A DNA stretch of 64,000 nt from Diphasiastrum complanatum (Eukaryota > Streptophyta > Lycopodiopsida > Lycopodiales > Lycopodiaceae): assembly GCA_029204225.1 (NCBI GenBank), contig CM055106.1:21399285-21463284 (forward strand), read 5' to 3'. Position numbers and translations under genes: made by a program. Shown piece by piece: positions 35,572 to 47,737 of this stretch; position 1 is the stretch's first letter; every line of letters starts with the position of its first letter. The notes under the pieces are model-generated. The model ran no database searches. It saw only the letters and a program-made list of their open reading frames with translations, and had not been told where the DNA came from.

Positions 35572-36400
35572 GACGTGACTAGAGAGAGTAAAAATCAAAG
35601 AGAAAAATGGCTAGGCTTGGTCATGGGTTGATGAGGGTGCAAAAGTACACTCAAGGATTAAGAGTTAAGAGGAAGAGAGAGGGCGTAGGTGTACCCATGT
35701 GGGGAAGGGAAAGAACGTAGTACACCCAGAGAGGGGCCGAGGCAAGCAAACAAAAGTATAGGTCAGCGTGACAAGGGCAGGAATGTGGAATGAGAGAGTT
35801 TAGATTTAGGTTTAAGTTTTTTTTATTAAGATTTTAGGTTTAGGGTTGCCAAAATTGTATTTAGGGCTACAATTACAGTCAAGGCTACAACTGAAATTAG
35901 GTTTAGAGTTTCAAGAAAAGTTAGGGCTACGAGAATAAGCGAGTAAAGTGCACACTTCCAAATAGTGTCTTGATAAACTTTGTTGTTGAGCGGTCTTTTG
36001 AATTGGCTCTGATACGATGTTAAAAAATGGAAATAAGGTAGACAGATTGAGGATGGATAGTGGCAACAGAAGTGAAGTAGCCTGTTCAAGGATCTGTAGT
36101 GCGGCAGTAAGCATGCAAGAGTGATGAAAAAATAGTGATTGCATAAACAATAGAAATGAGAATACAATCAATGATATGAGACAAGAAATGAGTAATTCAT
36201 ATTAAGCAAAAGTGATCTTGGTAAAGATTAGAGTACACAAAATAATCTATTGTGATTTGTGATATGTCTTGCATTAGCCAACTAATTTGCACTTGTCTTA
36301 TATTTATAGAGCGATCTACTACTTGTAAGTACTAATAGATGATATGTTTAAGTACTGTTATCTAATCCATCCTATAATAGGTAACCATTGCTTTGTAGCT
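34864..36400. repeat. Copy 2 of the 1.5-kb direct repeat
   Basis: Similar over its length to 23838-25375 and in the same orientation. It has a degenerate reverse PBS (GGCTCTGATACGATGT, about 36006-36021) and an expanded (GT)n at 35526-35568 where copy 1 has only five units. The two copies are independent insertions or a duplication; each contains both sides of the PBS, so they are not a simple LTR pair. Confidence 0.8.
35526..35568 (+). repeat. (GT)n microsatellite, about 21 units
   Basis: An uninterrupted GT run. The equivalent place in the other copy of the direct repeat has a short GTGTGTGTG. Confidence 0.95.
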
Positions 36401-36544
36401 TAATTGCTTATGTACATAGTAGATAATTGTCAACATCATCATTGGATCAAAATGAGATTGTGATTAGGTTTGAAAACATACACGAGGGATGAAATAGATG
36501 TCAAAATAGATTTGTGAGTCAATTCGTCCCATGTGATATCCAAG

Positions 36545-36800
36545 CCAAGAATCGAGATAGAGTTCGATTTGATTCTGCGAGTCGATACGACTTGTCAATC
36601 CAAACTAGAAGTCAAAATAGACTTCGAGTTGATTTTGCGAGTCGATCCAACCTGTCGATTCATTGAGATAGACTTCGATTTGTTTCTCCAAGTCGATCCA
36701 ACCCATCGATTTAAGCCAATAATTGAGATAGACTTCGATTTGATTCTACGAGTCAATCTGACCTATCACTGCCAAGCCAGGAAATCGAGATAGACTGCAA
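36545..36800 (+). repeat. Diverged minisatellite, 50-61 bp unit
   Basis: Five copies of GAGATAGACTTCGATTTG...CGAGTCGATCCAACC recur at about 36553, 36614, 36665, 36725 and 36786. The plus frame reads as a degenerate IEIDFDLILRVDPT repeat, but there is no start, no context and no family, so I treat it as non-coding. Confidence 0.75.
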
Positions 36801-36809
36801 TTCTCAAGG

Positions 36810-37713
36810 TTGAAATGGATTTTGATTCTCGACTTCAATCTTCTAATCAAAATTGCAGTTTACAAAGTTTCTAAGTATCTACATGTGCATGAAACGCATA
36901 TAACATCATTAAAAAGAGATTTCTCCTTGATCTTTGAAATCCAATAGTTTTTAGGATTGATACTCTCCATTCCAATACCAAGTACATTTGCTTTCTCTAG
37001 TAACTAATGAGTTGGTTAAGAGTTATTTTCTTTTTCAAGAGGTTAAGGGTTGCACTCCAATGTGCCACTCAAACAAGGACTTTAATATCCCCTTGAGCCT
37101 ATTATGCCAATATTGTGGAATGAACAATTTAGAAATAGACTACCTATCTCTAAATAATGTGTGTATTTATGATAATTTGTTGTTAATTCTACACATTGCA
37201 AGAATGGATAGTTTATAACTACTAAAGATCAATAAGACCTAATGACCTATCGCTCCCTTTGTTCACCAAGTTACATACTAGTGACTAGACACCGTGACAC
37301 TAACCCCCCTGTGTCCATTTGGCACTGCTTAGGAAGCCTTTTTTGAGTTATCCTCAAACAGCCCGCATTTTTTAAAGTTTCTCGATTGCATCTTCAAAAA
37401 AAGCTCTGTTTAATGCTAGAACTCACCTAAGAGTGGCATCTCGGCTTGTAGCAAATTAAATCAAAATAAGATCTTACCGCTAGAATGTTTTGTGATACGG
37501 ATTGTTGAGAAATAATGCCATTTCCACTCATATACTTTGCCCATTTTCCCAAAGCAATGCCATGTGGGAGTTTTCTTTTAACAAATGCTCCATGCACATA
37601 AAATGTTCCGAAAAGAAACCACAAAAAACAGGTGGGTGATCTAGAATGCTCATCTTTCTATTCTACTATTTGTACTCATTTAGCTCATTTAGCTCTGAAA
37701 CAGTGATAAAAGG
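36810..37713. other. 3' flank of the GH3 gene, no gene seen
   Basis: No recognised coding sequence. The GH3 transcript must end within this interval, but no AATAAA lies near the stop. Confidence 0.4.
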
Positions 37714-39756
37714 CTAGTTTTTGTTCTCGGTGGCGATGGCGATGGCGGTGGTGGGAGGAGAAAGTAGTATGGTGGGAGAATAGGAAGGCAACCGTGCACT
37801 GAAGGCGATCTGGTAAACGCCCTCCTCCATTGCCTGTAGCAAACTAGATGGGCGCTTCAGGCATCTGGGCACCTTCACTTGACCTACATTCGCACCTCCT
37901 GCCACACAACAGTCCATTAACTTCTCGAACGATCCTTTTTTCACCAGCCTTATTTCCAATGGCCCAATTGCATTCTCTCGTCTCCCCCTCCTGTATGTAC
38001 TGGCCAAGCTCTCTTCCATGACATAGCAACACTCCTTCAGCTCGTGTGCCTCAATAGGGGTGTCTTCTGCTAGCTCCCAGAAGATAACGTAGTGGGGTGG
38101 CTTGGATTCCAGGTCGGCGTAGCTGCTATAGTCCCTCACTATCTTGCGGGAGGACGAAGCTGCAGTTGTGATTGCGTTCTGTAGATCTTTCTCGTCTGTT
38201 TTGTCGGAATCAATGCTAAGAAGCACATTCTGACGGCACACGAAAAAGAATGTAGGAGACGCGTTGTAGTAGCCTGCAACTTTCAGAATGTCCCCCATTC
38301 TGTATCTGTAAAGACCTGAAAGGTATCGTAGAGAATTCGAATCGATCGTCAAAAACAATCCCAGAAAGACACAACCCACAGGTTCACAACTAGCACACGA
38401 TCTTATCTCGAAGTCAGGAGGAATTTGGCTGATAACCGAGCCTTCATGAGGTGTGGTCATATTTTTATAGCATACACCTTACTACAATAGCTTAAATCTA
38501 ATTAATCATAGAACCGTGCAGCACACTGGTTTAAATGCTATTGTTTGCTATGCGTACACTAGTGTATAAGTTCTTTACAAGCTCTGAAGGAGTTCAGCAA
38601 TATAGTCTACTTACCCGTGTCGGTAGTCACCAACAATTCGTATTCCTTACCCACTTGGACGTCAGTGAGATCAACAACTGCTTGAGAATCTATACACAGG
38701 TCGGACGTTAGTTGCTCCCCGAATTCACTGCTTCGATCAATCGGAAGAAATTCGAAGTAGGCGGCACTTGGAGCGAGCATGTATGTGATTTCCCATGGAG
38801 AGCATATTGGATTCAGATTGAAGCCAAGATATGTCTCAGAAGAAGCATAGACCATGGACACTATTTGGATCCCATCACTATAGTAATCAATTGTGGGGAT
38901 ATATTGCTGCATGGATCCAGTTACAACAGTTTGTATTACCCTTGTGTTTGGCCAGAGGCGTTTGACGATTCCTTGCCACGATGTTTTCCAGCATGCCACT
39001 CTCACACGACTTGCGAGCTCTGGATTAGGCCGCAAAACCCTGGCCATCGCTTTTCTAACAGAAAGGTTAGTGATTTTTCCATTAAGTTGTCCACTTTCGA
39101 GATCTTCACATAAGTCTGCCCAATAATCTTCAATGCTTCGGATTATCCTTACGAATGTGGAGGCAAAGAAGCTACCCACATTTACCACTTCAGGAGATTG
39201 CATCAATCCACATAGCAGCTGGCAGTAGGTAGACTGAAAGGAATCAGTGCAAAGCAAAACTTCTGGCAGGCTCATCGTCAAATTGGAGAAATCATTCCTT
39301 GAGGTTGATCTCTGTATGAGGCTTGTGATAGCAGTCTGTGTATTCAAGCCACAAGGGGTTATACCTTGTTCTCTAGCATAAAGAAAATTCAACCTCTTAC
39401 CCTTTTTCAAATCAGGAAAGTGCCTGCACAAGACGTCCAATGCTCGTTTTAAAGCCATAAAACTGGCTAATACTTAGAAAGCAGTGAAATAGCATCATGA
39501 TCCTTAACATGACGATATTTAAATTTAGCTACTTGAGCAGTAAGTACCAAAAAAGATTTTTTCTGTAGTATGATATAGTCTTAAATTGACAATCTTACTT
39601 GTAAAAGACTGCACTTGTTATATTTCTCAATCTTTGGCTTCTTTCTGGATGACCGGCAGGCTTTGGGTAAAGCTTGTGCTCTCCAGTTGAGGTTCCAGAA
39701 CTGCAAAAGTTAACTTCAGTACTGTGGGCAAAAAGGTCGGTCCATTGTGTGTGTCT

Positions 39757-39812
<56 letters not shown>

Positions 39813-40092
39813 ACCTGATGAGGAATTTCGCTACACGCTCAAAAAAGAGGATGGGGGAACTGTCACCATTAGCAATTCGATCTATGTCTGGTTTCATGTC
39901 TTCGTATTTGACGATTGGTATGCGTTCCTTGAAAGCACTTTTGGCAGCTGCTGTAAGTCCGCATCTTCGCAAGTATTCAGTGTGAAGGTTGTCCCTTAAG
40001 ATCCTGCAGAGAACTTCTTCCTGCACCTTAGAAGGATCACGGGTTTCCTCATCTAAATCATCAAGTAGAGATTCCTCAGTTTGATTTCCCAT
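37714..40092 (-). CDS. GH3: GH3 family acyl-acid amido synthetase (4 exons)
   Basis: Exons are 40092-39815, 39700-39599, 39462-38615 and 38315-37714, with GT-AG introns of 114, 136 and 299 bp and consistent phases, giving 609 aa. GH3 enzymes adenylate an acyl hormone (auxin, jasmonate or related) and join it to an amino acid in the cytosol. All three nucleotide motifs are present: SSGTSTGEHK at the exon 1-2 junction, VYASSE in exon 3 and GLYRYRMGD at the exon 3-4 junction. The N-terminal ETRDPSKVQEEVLCRIL and PIVKYEDMKPDI and the C-terminal IGPLEIRLVKKGSFEKLMD also match the family. Length is usual. The C-terminus carries about 20 extra low-complexity residues after the last conserved helix. 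An upstream in-frame ATG at 40137 exists; I chose 40092 because the MGNQTEESLLDDLDEETR start aligns with family starts. Substrate preference cannot be read with confidence. The gene appears functional. Confidence 0.93.
39759..39811 (+). repeat. (GA)n microsatellite inside GH3 intron 1
   Basis: An uninterrupted GA/CT run of about 26 units fills nearly half of the 114-bp intron. On the sense (minus) strand it starts three bases after the splice donor (CAG|GTG CTCTCT). Confidence 0.95.
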
Positions 40093-40137
40093 AACAGCTG
40101 CAAAGCCTACAGCTCTTTCAAACAGCAAATATAACAC

Positions 40138-41522
40138 TTATGTCTTTCTATTGGCAGCTACAATACACGACAAGATGGACCGATATCTTGAAGTTATATC
40201 AGCAACCAAGGACTGTTGCAGCTTGCTCATCTTACTGCAAATAAAAAGAAGTCGTCGAACTGAAACTGTAAACTAAAATCACACTCAGGACAGAAGAAGG
40301 AGTAATCACCATATGGGCTTATGCTGTGAAATCGCTCAAAAGCACCAACAACAACCGATCACGCCCTACAATCACATTCAAGATAGAAGCTGAAAGAGCA
40401 GTCACAATATTAATATGGTGAAGTCGCTCAAAAGCACCAATAACAACCGATCACTCCCTAGTTGAGGCACACTCAAGCTTAAATGCTCCAAAATTGGGAA
40501 TCCGATTCCAGATTTCGTCATATTTGCAGATATCGACAACTCTTAGAATAAGGCTAGTGTGTGTCAGACTACGCAGGCACATCCTCGTCTCTTACTGACA
40601 CGAGGATAGAGGTCCTGGATGACCTGGACAGCAAGAGAAAAGAAGGAGATGAGAACGCCAGAGTGGAAAATCAGGAAACATCGCACCACTACCATCTCTC
40701 ATATTGTTTCTCTGTTCATGATATGGGCAAGTCCCTTGTTTTCCTTAGAATGCAATAGCTATCTAGTTATTGATATACCTATTGGACATCAAATCAAAAG
40801 GGTATTTTAGAAGCTCTGTCCACTCTTTCACTATGATTTTTCTATACAAAAAGATCAATCATCATCATGTTTACATGTTTATTCTATGATCTCAATATTG
40901 AGAAGATTTGAAGATAGTAGTGTTTCTATGTTTATAATATGGGCTATTGGAAATCAAATCAAAAGGGTGTGATAAATCTCAACTCGTTTTGCTATATTGG
41001 TCATATTTGTATATTTGAGGCAAATTTTCATATTAGACTTAGAGTTTGACTTTTCAAAGTTATATTAGTCTAAAAGCATTTGAATAAACACTTTTGTAAA
41101 GTGTGGGAAACTATAGAACACGAGTTTTTAATAGATACAATTTGAGTAGTAGAGACATTAAATCTAATCACAAAATAGTAGGGTTTTTCATTATGTAGGA
41201 AAACCAAAGTTTAAAGTTAGGTTTGGACCTGCTATAAAAGGATGTAACTGGTGGGAAGAGAAGACATTCTGTCTTTATTATCTCATTCATGCTTATACAT
41301 GGTTCTCTTTGGGTTCATCTATCCATTGGTGCACTATATTGGTGATATCTTGCAATCTTGTGTGTAGAATGCTATTTTTGGATTCACATGTGTGAAATAC
41401 AGTAGCTTATTGTTTTTCATCATATCTTATGTTTGATGTTTGCAAATTTGGTTTTTTATTTTCATACTGATTCAACTACATTTTGTTTCAGACTCGGTTG
41501 TTCATCTTCTTTTAACTTTGTA
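40138..41522. other. GH3 upstream region and intergenic DNA
   Basis: Contains two copies of TCGCTCAAAAGCACCAA (about 40331 and 40426) in the putative GH3 promoter. No TATA box is assigned and no gene is recognised. Confidence 0.45.
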
Positions 41523-42116
41523 ATGGCTTCTAGAAGTCCTAGACCATGAAGCAATATTGTCTTAGTTTCTGTTTGTAATGAAAAAGACTCTGATGGCTCT
41601 TGGATACCATGTATCTATAGAAAATTTCACTGGGTTCTCAAGCATCCCTCATCAAGAGGTGTTTTTGGTAAAAAGAGAAAATCAAATATGGATTATAGGA
41701 ATTTTTGGAAAGGTAGAATTTTAGACTTCAAAGTTTCACCCGGTGGTCGATCCATTTCAGAGGTCTTGATTCAACATGTCTACATGCATAAGGAAATTAG
41801 AGTGGAAGGCGTAAGTTCAAATGACAGAAATGCAATTGTAAGTTTTGGAGAATTTTTTGCTTTGAGCTTTGCATTAATCATTTAGACGTGTATCTGAGTA
41901 TTTAAATGACATATAGTTTTATGGATTTGTGCAGATTTGTATCCATCAAGCATAATTGAATGGCAACCTATACAATCCCTTGTCGGCATCATGGGCGTTA
42001 TTCATCCTGATATTGTTCTTCTGCAATACAAGAACTGCTCCACGAGATCACTTTTGGATTCTTGTATTTTCTTCTATGATTCATTTTACACACCATCCAG
42101 TTTAGTGGAAAATTAG
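41523..42116 (+). pseudogene. Y gene, decayed second copy
   Basis: Colinear with the intact Y at 30112-30742 but on the other strand. It starts ATG GCT TCT, has an early TGA at codon 9, and then reads KDSDGSWIPCIYRKFHWVLK, FWKGRILDFKVSPGGRSISE and IQHVYMHKE. After an intron of about 110 bp (GTAAGT ... GTGCAG) it reads DLYPSSIIEWQPIQSLVGIM to SLVEN and TAG. The intron phase no longer joins the two exon frames. It precedes a Z-like exon, as in the other copy. Confidence 0.7.
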
Positions 42117-42203
42117 AGGGGATATCATTACCCTCTTTCTCAAGCGAAAAATGGATTCCTCCAGATTCCACCATAGCAGAGAGCTTCCGATCGAGGTTTT
42201 TTT

Positions 42204-42743
42204 ATGGACATTCAAAACTGTATGAAATGTAGCACAGGTTCAAAAAACAATAGATTGCACTGGTTTCTGCCTTTTGCAATATTTGTAGATTTTTTTGTTG
42301 AATGTAATATTCGTAGAACAGCGACAATGTTTATTTGTAGTGATTTAACAGACAATATGTTATCAAGCCTCCTTGATGGTCATTGGGATAAAAAGAGTGA
42401 TGACAATATCGAGTGCATAGTTAATAGATCGTCAATGAAATTTAGATATCTTATAGAAAAACAAGTGATTTCTTTAACATTTTATTCTGGAAGATGGTCC
42501 AAAGTTGGCAATGGATGGAAAGCATTGGATCAGGATTTTACAGCGAGTCATCAATATCAAATAGAAATCCAACTGAGGCAAAATAATTTTACTGTTACAA
42601 CAATTGAGGTGGAAGAAGATTGGACACTCGATCACATTCGATCAGAGCTTACCTTGCTGCAATATGATATTCCTAAACACTTATGTTTTCGAGTCAATGA
42701 GAGATTGGTAGGTGTATGTGTATTTATTTCAGTAGACATTTGA
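42204..42743 (+). pseudogene. Z gene 5' exon, second copy
   Basis: From MFICSDLTDNMLSSLLDGHW (ATG 42327) through TIEVEEDWTLDHIRSELTLL to FRVNERLVG, matching the minus-strand exon at 29521-29940. The two copies are also similar upstream of that ATG in the same frame (RLHWFLPFAIFVDFF versus RLSWFISLIIFVDFF). The donor G|GTGTATG after LVG keeps phase 1 as in the other copy. No downstream Z exons follow; the next 440 bp are unrecognised and then an opposing relic begins. Confidence 0.6.
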
Positions 42744-43185
42744 AATGACTTTCAATGATTTTATTTAAACATGTTTCAGTGTTTTCAGTATTGCAATATT
42801 TCATTTAAAATAATCTCAATGTTGATATTGTCTAACAAGTTTCTTTGGTGTACAAGTAAGACCAAGACAAGAAAGTCGCATACAGTGCAAGGACTTAAAT
42901 AGAAGCATACAAATTGTTGAACCTGCATAAACATTGGGATGATAGACAAACAACAACAATGTATTTTTTCAAAAAAAAGGAATACAAATAAGTCTCAAAT
43001 GACTTCAAGATTTCATCGAACAATTTGTATCTAGTATTTTGAAAAATGTACATTGGTTTTAAAAACGATATCATATATTCGTGGCATTCAGTAATAGCCC
43101 ACTTTCTATTTGCCTATCTGTTGTTCTATGCATCATCATGTGATGATATATTTCTATGTGTCTGTCGAAACTTATGTGACAATAT

Positions 43186-43790
43186 TTACATTTCAATCAA
43201 AGGTGCCTGAGGCATATCCTCAAGCACTGCAACTTCATTCACAGATCCCCTGGTAGGTTCATCCGAGGCACTCTCATGCTTGTAGGGCATTGCACACGAT
43301 AGTAAAATTTCCAACATTTCATGCTGATACTGATGAATCGCATTTGTTGATACCTCAGGACATTGGAACTGCAAGATAAAATATCGAGTGCATGTATGTA
43401 TTAGCCAATGTTTAAAAAAATATAAATTCACAAAATTAACAATATATCATCAAGATACTGGAACTTGAGAAAAATACCTCACGGATACTAGCATCTGGAG
43501 GTTGCACCATATACCAATCCAAGAACGATTTGACATTCCAGATTGAATGCCATCCGCAGCTGAAAGCATCGTCTTGTTGCAAAGACTGAGAAATCACAGC
43601 GAAAAATTGTTAAATTATAATTCAATATAATTCTAAACTCCATGACATCATGGAAATAAAATACGTAAAAAGATTCTTTTTACCTTTGCAACAATGATTT
43701 CATAGATTTAGAAGTCAAAATGGAACCTAGTGAGTTTCCGATGGAAATCTCGTCGGCCAAATGGTCTTCAGCAACCAGCATTGATCTGCA
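43186..43790 (-). pseudogene. Ulp1/C48-protease-like exons after an N-terminal coil ORF
   Basis: Minus strand. An exon near 43790-43685 reads DEISIGNSLGSILTSKSMKS. An exon ending at 43478 reads SQSLQQDDAFSCGWHSIWNV then KSFLDWY. A last piece (43390-43186) reads QYQHEMLEILLSC. The Q-x-D-x-x-x-CG block resembles the glutamine and cysteine region of Ulp1/adenain-type C48 cysteine proteases, which often accompany plant and fungal DNA transposons. The histidine and aspartate segments are not found, so this is a fragment. The family call is tentative. Confidence 0.45.
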
Positions 43791-43957
43791 TTGCAAACAT
43801 AATGTTCATAAAAATGTCAGTAGAGATTAGGACAATCATAGTATTCATAGCAACATAATAAACAAATCAACAGAAAGTTGAAATTAATAAATGACAAAAC
43901 TAGTGATTATGAGTGAATCAAAAAGTTCAAGCAATATTAAACCAAATAAGCTATAAC

Positions 43958-44586
43958 TTATTTAAATGCACATATTTGTCTTTTTCGATAACCTCCTATG
44001 GATGATAGATCACATATATCCTTGGTTACCAGTCTTTTCCTCTTGTTGCTTCTGACCTTTTTGTTGAGCACATCCATATCTTTAACAAGAGACAAATATG
44101 AGATACGCATGGATTGAAATGCAGGTCTTATCTCATCATTACTAGTTGTAAAATGACACAAAGAAGATTTCAACGTTTGGATCTCCTTCTTGAACATATC
44201 ATTTTCTTCGAAACAAGTTTTGAACTTTGTAGATTTGTCTTCGCACTCCTTTGATATTTTCCTTAATCTCTCTTCCAGATAATGTATTCTTTGCATTGAA
44301 TGTGCATTTCCATAGAGCATCAAATTCTCACAGTAACCCAAAAGGCCATTTTTGCCATGACACATATAGATTATTAATTGACTCACCGAATGAAAATCCG
44401 GTGTTGCAATGAATTCGGATCAATAGGATACAATGTTCCTGATGACCATAAACATACATGCTTTAGCTTTTCCTCCCTATATCGAATCTTATCAGAAGTT
44501 GACAATTTGGATTGCTTTGAATTTCTTGTCCCGAGCGGAGGATATTCTGGTGACAAATCCACATGAAGATGATAAAGCTTTGTCAT
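43958..44586 (-). pseudogene. N-terminal coil ORF, copy C
   Basis: Reads TKLYHLHVDLSPEYPPLG, LWSSGTLYPIDPNSLQHR, LIIYMCHGKNGLLGYCENLM, a coiled coil (HYLEERLRKISKECEDKSTK and on) and a basic end NKKVRSNKRKRLV to GGYRKRQICAFK. It is the same protein as the plus-strand ORF at 47738-48350. One frame change occurs near 44385. I recognise no catalytic domain; a regulatory or DNA-binding N-terminus of a transposition protein is my inference. Confidence 0.6.
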
Positions 44587-44835
44587 TGGTACAATATTAT
44601 AGTAACAAACAACACAATGACAATAACAGAGCTAGAGATGGTGCTGAACACTTGTTCGACCCTGCCCTGGAGATAGAGATGACATAGGCTTTGTTTCTGA
44701 AATGTCACTCCTAATTCAAATTTTTGAGTGTTCCCAACTATTGGGAGGGAATATTTCGACATTTTGAAAATTATACTTTAATTGTGGCTAAGCACCAGTG
44801 AAGTTTGATGTGACTAAAGTAAGTTGCATTCATTT

Positions 44836-46379
44836 TCATGGAAAGTAGTGCGGGCAGATGCATAAAGAAGTTAGAAAATCATATTTTAATAACTTTATTG
44901 TTATTTTTCTCTCTCCTACATGGCATTTTGGGCCCATATTTTCTCTAATGAATTCCATGAATATTTGAATGTACAACTTGAAAAGGCTTTGTAGATCTAG
45001 CATAAGGTAGTCTACATGACTTTGACAAAGCACGAGACTTATAAACATGATTGATGCTACTTAAGAATTTTGAAAGACCAATTACAACTTGCTTCTTAGC
45101 CATTACCTCCAATGACTTGAAGCTGAGATGCCCCATCCTTTTAAACCTCATGGATAGGTATTTGCTCACTTGCAACACATCCAACTTGGTTAGCAATAAC
45201 ACAAGCATCTAGTTTGAACAACTTCCCTTCCTTTCACCTTTTGCAATTAAGATATCTTTCCTTTTGATCATGCAAGCATCTCCATCAAACTCAACTTTGA
45301 AACCTTTACTTAGAAATTCACTCACGCTAAGTAAATTCTTGGTAATGGAAGGTACGCACAAAACATCCTTCGAATGAACATTCCTGTTTGTAGAGAGAGA
45401 AATAGGAATTGTGCCAATCCCTTTGATTGCAAGGCTCCCCATCATTGGCCGTGTAGATCACCTTCTATTCATCTTCATATGCCAACAAAGAAGTGAAGTC
45501 CTCTTTGTGAAAAGTCATATGAAGACATTACGAAAGCATCATCATTTGAGTTTTGAACATCCAAACCATCTTCATCATGAGTAAGATTACCTTGTTTGTC
45601 TCCTTGATCTCTCTTCTTCTTGTAGCACTCACTTGCAACTTTGTCCTTTTATCACAATAGAAGCACTTGAGCTTTGATCTATCTTTCTTTTTGCCATTTG
45701 AAGAAGCCTCCTCTTGATCTTGCCCTTTAGACCACCTACTTTTGCTTTTGCCCTTGATGAACATAGCCTCCTCTCCAACTTGAGATGCTGATGAAGATCC
45801 ACCTCTTACTTGAAGCCTATATTCTTCATTGATCAAGATCTCTTGAAGATCAATAAAACTTGGCAAAGTTCTTTGAATGGCAAGAGTTTGTACAATATTA
45901 GCATGATCATCCAACAAACCATTAAGAATAACTTGAACAAGCTCTCCTTCCTTAATGCTCTCATCAATGCAAGCTAACTCATCATTCAAAGGCTTCACTC
46001 TTAAAACAAAAATATTTGGACTTTCTTCAATCTTTTGCAAAATTTGAAATATTTGCCTTCTTAGAGTCAACACTCTAGAAGTAGACTTGGATTCATAAAG
46101 CTTCTTTAATGAATTTCAAGCATCATTTGATGAAGTACTCTTACTAGCTTCCTTGAGAAGTTCATTGGTAACATTCATCTTGATCATGTGTAGAGCTCTT
46201 TTGGCCCTCTTGTCATACCTCATTTGTTCTTGTGTTGTTGGCCTCTCCTCCAAACCTACAACAATATCCAAAACATCATTCATCTCAAGAAGTGATTCCA
46301 TCCTCACTTTCCACAATGAATAGTTGTTTGAGGTAAGCCTATCATTGGCTTCCAACATGTATCCACTTGATGTAGCCAT
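44836..46379 (-). pseudogene. Copia gag to integrase start, interrupted
   Basis: Minus strand from ATG 46379: MATSSGYMLEANDRLTSNNY, KRAKRALHMIKMNVTNEL, a TGA, then RVLTLRRQIFQILQKIEESP and LKCFYCDK (broken zinc knuckle). Next come VLCVPSITKNLLSVSEFLSK (protease/GAG-pre-integrase) and MGHLSFKSLEVMAKKQVV, then FQVVHSNIHGI, where integrase should start. It ends there, truncated near copy C. The order and motifs are typical of Ty1-copia. Stops and frameshifts make it inactive. Confidence 0.85.
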
Positions 46380-46940
46380 GTTGCAATGACCTGATCATTC
46401 TCTTTCAACTTGTTCCGATGCACAAAACACTCTTTTGAAATACAACAAATGTTTTAAAAAAGAAATCACAAAGATATGGAACCTCTCAATTCTCTTCTAG
46501 CACTTATATCTAGCAAATCAACACATAGAATGTAGAAATCTTGATCAACCTATGATCTATTCTCAATCTAATAACTCTTGCCACTTCCTAAGAATGAAAC
46601 ACACTCTAATGAAGTTCAGTAACCTCACAAAATAGAGATCCAATCAAAATTAGGGTTTTGACAAAATCACAAAAAATTGATTATTTCAAATTCTACATGT
46701 AATTGCCTAAAACTTGATATAGAATCTTGTAGCCTAATGCATCCAAAATCGGCTATTTCCTATAAATGTCGTGTGAAATCGAAATTCATCAAGTTCAATA
46801 ACCTAAAATGAGTTTTTATTAACAAAAGATCCAATCTACATATGCAAGAAACTCGATTTTTGGATAGAAGTCAATCTAGCATTGATATCTTCACCAAATC
46901 CTTGATAGATGTGCTTGATCCTTTCATAACCTGTAACATA

Positions 46941-47290
46941 AGCTCTGATACCATGTGAAGAATTTTGGATCAATCAATATCCAAATCCATAACCTGATCT
47001 TTGGTTAGAAATAGATCAACTCTACCAATCTTGCCAATGTGGGAAAATCAACATCTACATTAGAGAAGTTCCAAGGCCCAAAAGGGTTGTCTAATAAATG
47101 CCACGTAAGAGAGAGAAAATTGTCGGATTTTAAAACGCCGACCAAGTTTTTTATCTGCCCTCACAACTCCGATGACTTGACCTCACTAGTAACGTATGTA
47201 GTTAACTGGAAGTTGGGTAGCCGCAACGCATGGGGTCCATACTTCAAAATTCTATTTTCTACCATTAACTAACATAACTTCTCATGTAAA
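46941..47290 (-). mobile_element. PBS and 5' LTR of the minus-strand copia element
   Basis: AGCTCTGATACCA at 46941-46953 is the reverse-complement PBS and lies about 560 bp upstream of the gag ATG. The LTR begins at about 46955 and extends right; its outer end is not defined. 47290-47737 holds no recognised gene. Confidence 0.6.
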
Positions 47291-47737
47291 TGCAAATCGT
47301 ATTGCACATCAAAGTTTTTTTTTCCATCTACTCATAGCGTTCACATCAAAGGAAAACAGTCTTATCGATCTGAAAATCATGGCAAGAAACTTTGAATATT
47401 TTGGTTCACAATGAGCGCCAACGTGAATCTAAATTTTTCGTATTTAGAAAATATGGAGTGTGTTGGATCAAATCGAGCGGCAAGGTTATTTCAAACTTTT
47501 GCAATTCAAAAATTTGCAATGTCAACACACATCTATTGAATTTTTTTTTTGCTCATAACTGCAAAGCTTTGATTTTCCATATAAAGCAAGAAACATGGAG
47601 TGTGATGGATTAAAAAGAGCGCCAAGGTCATTTCAAACTTTTCTAATTGATTTTTTTTTTAATTAAGACGAGTTTTAATAGCTTACAAGATATATAACAA
47701 GTTGATTTTCTACTAGATTAATCTATCGATTATTAAG

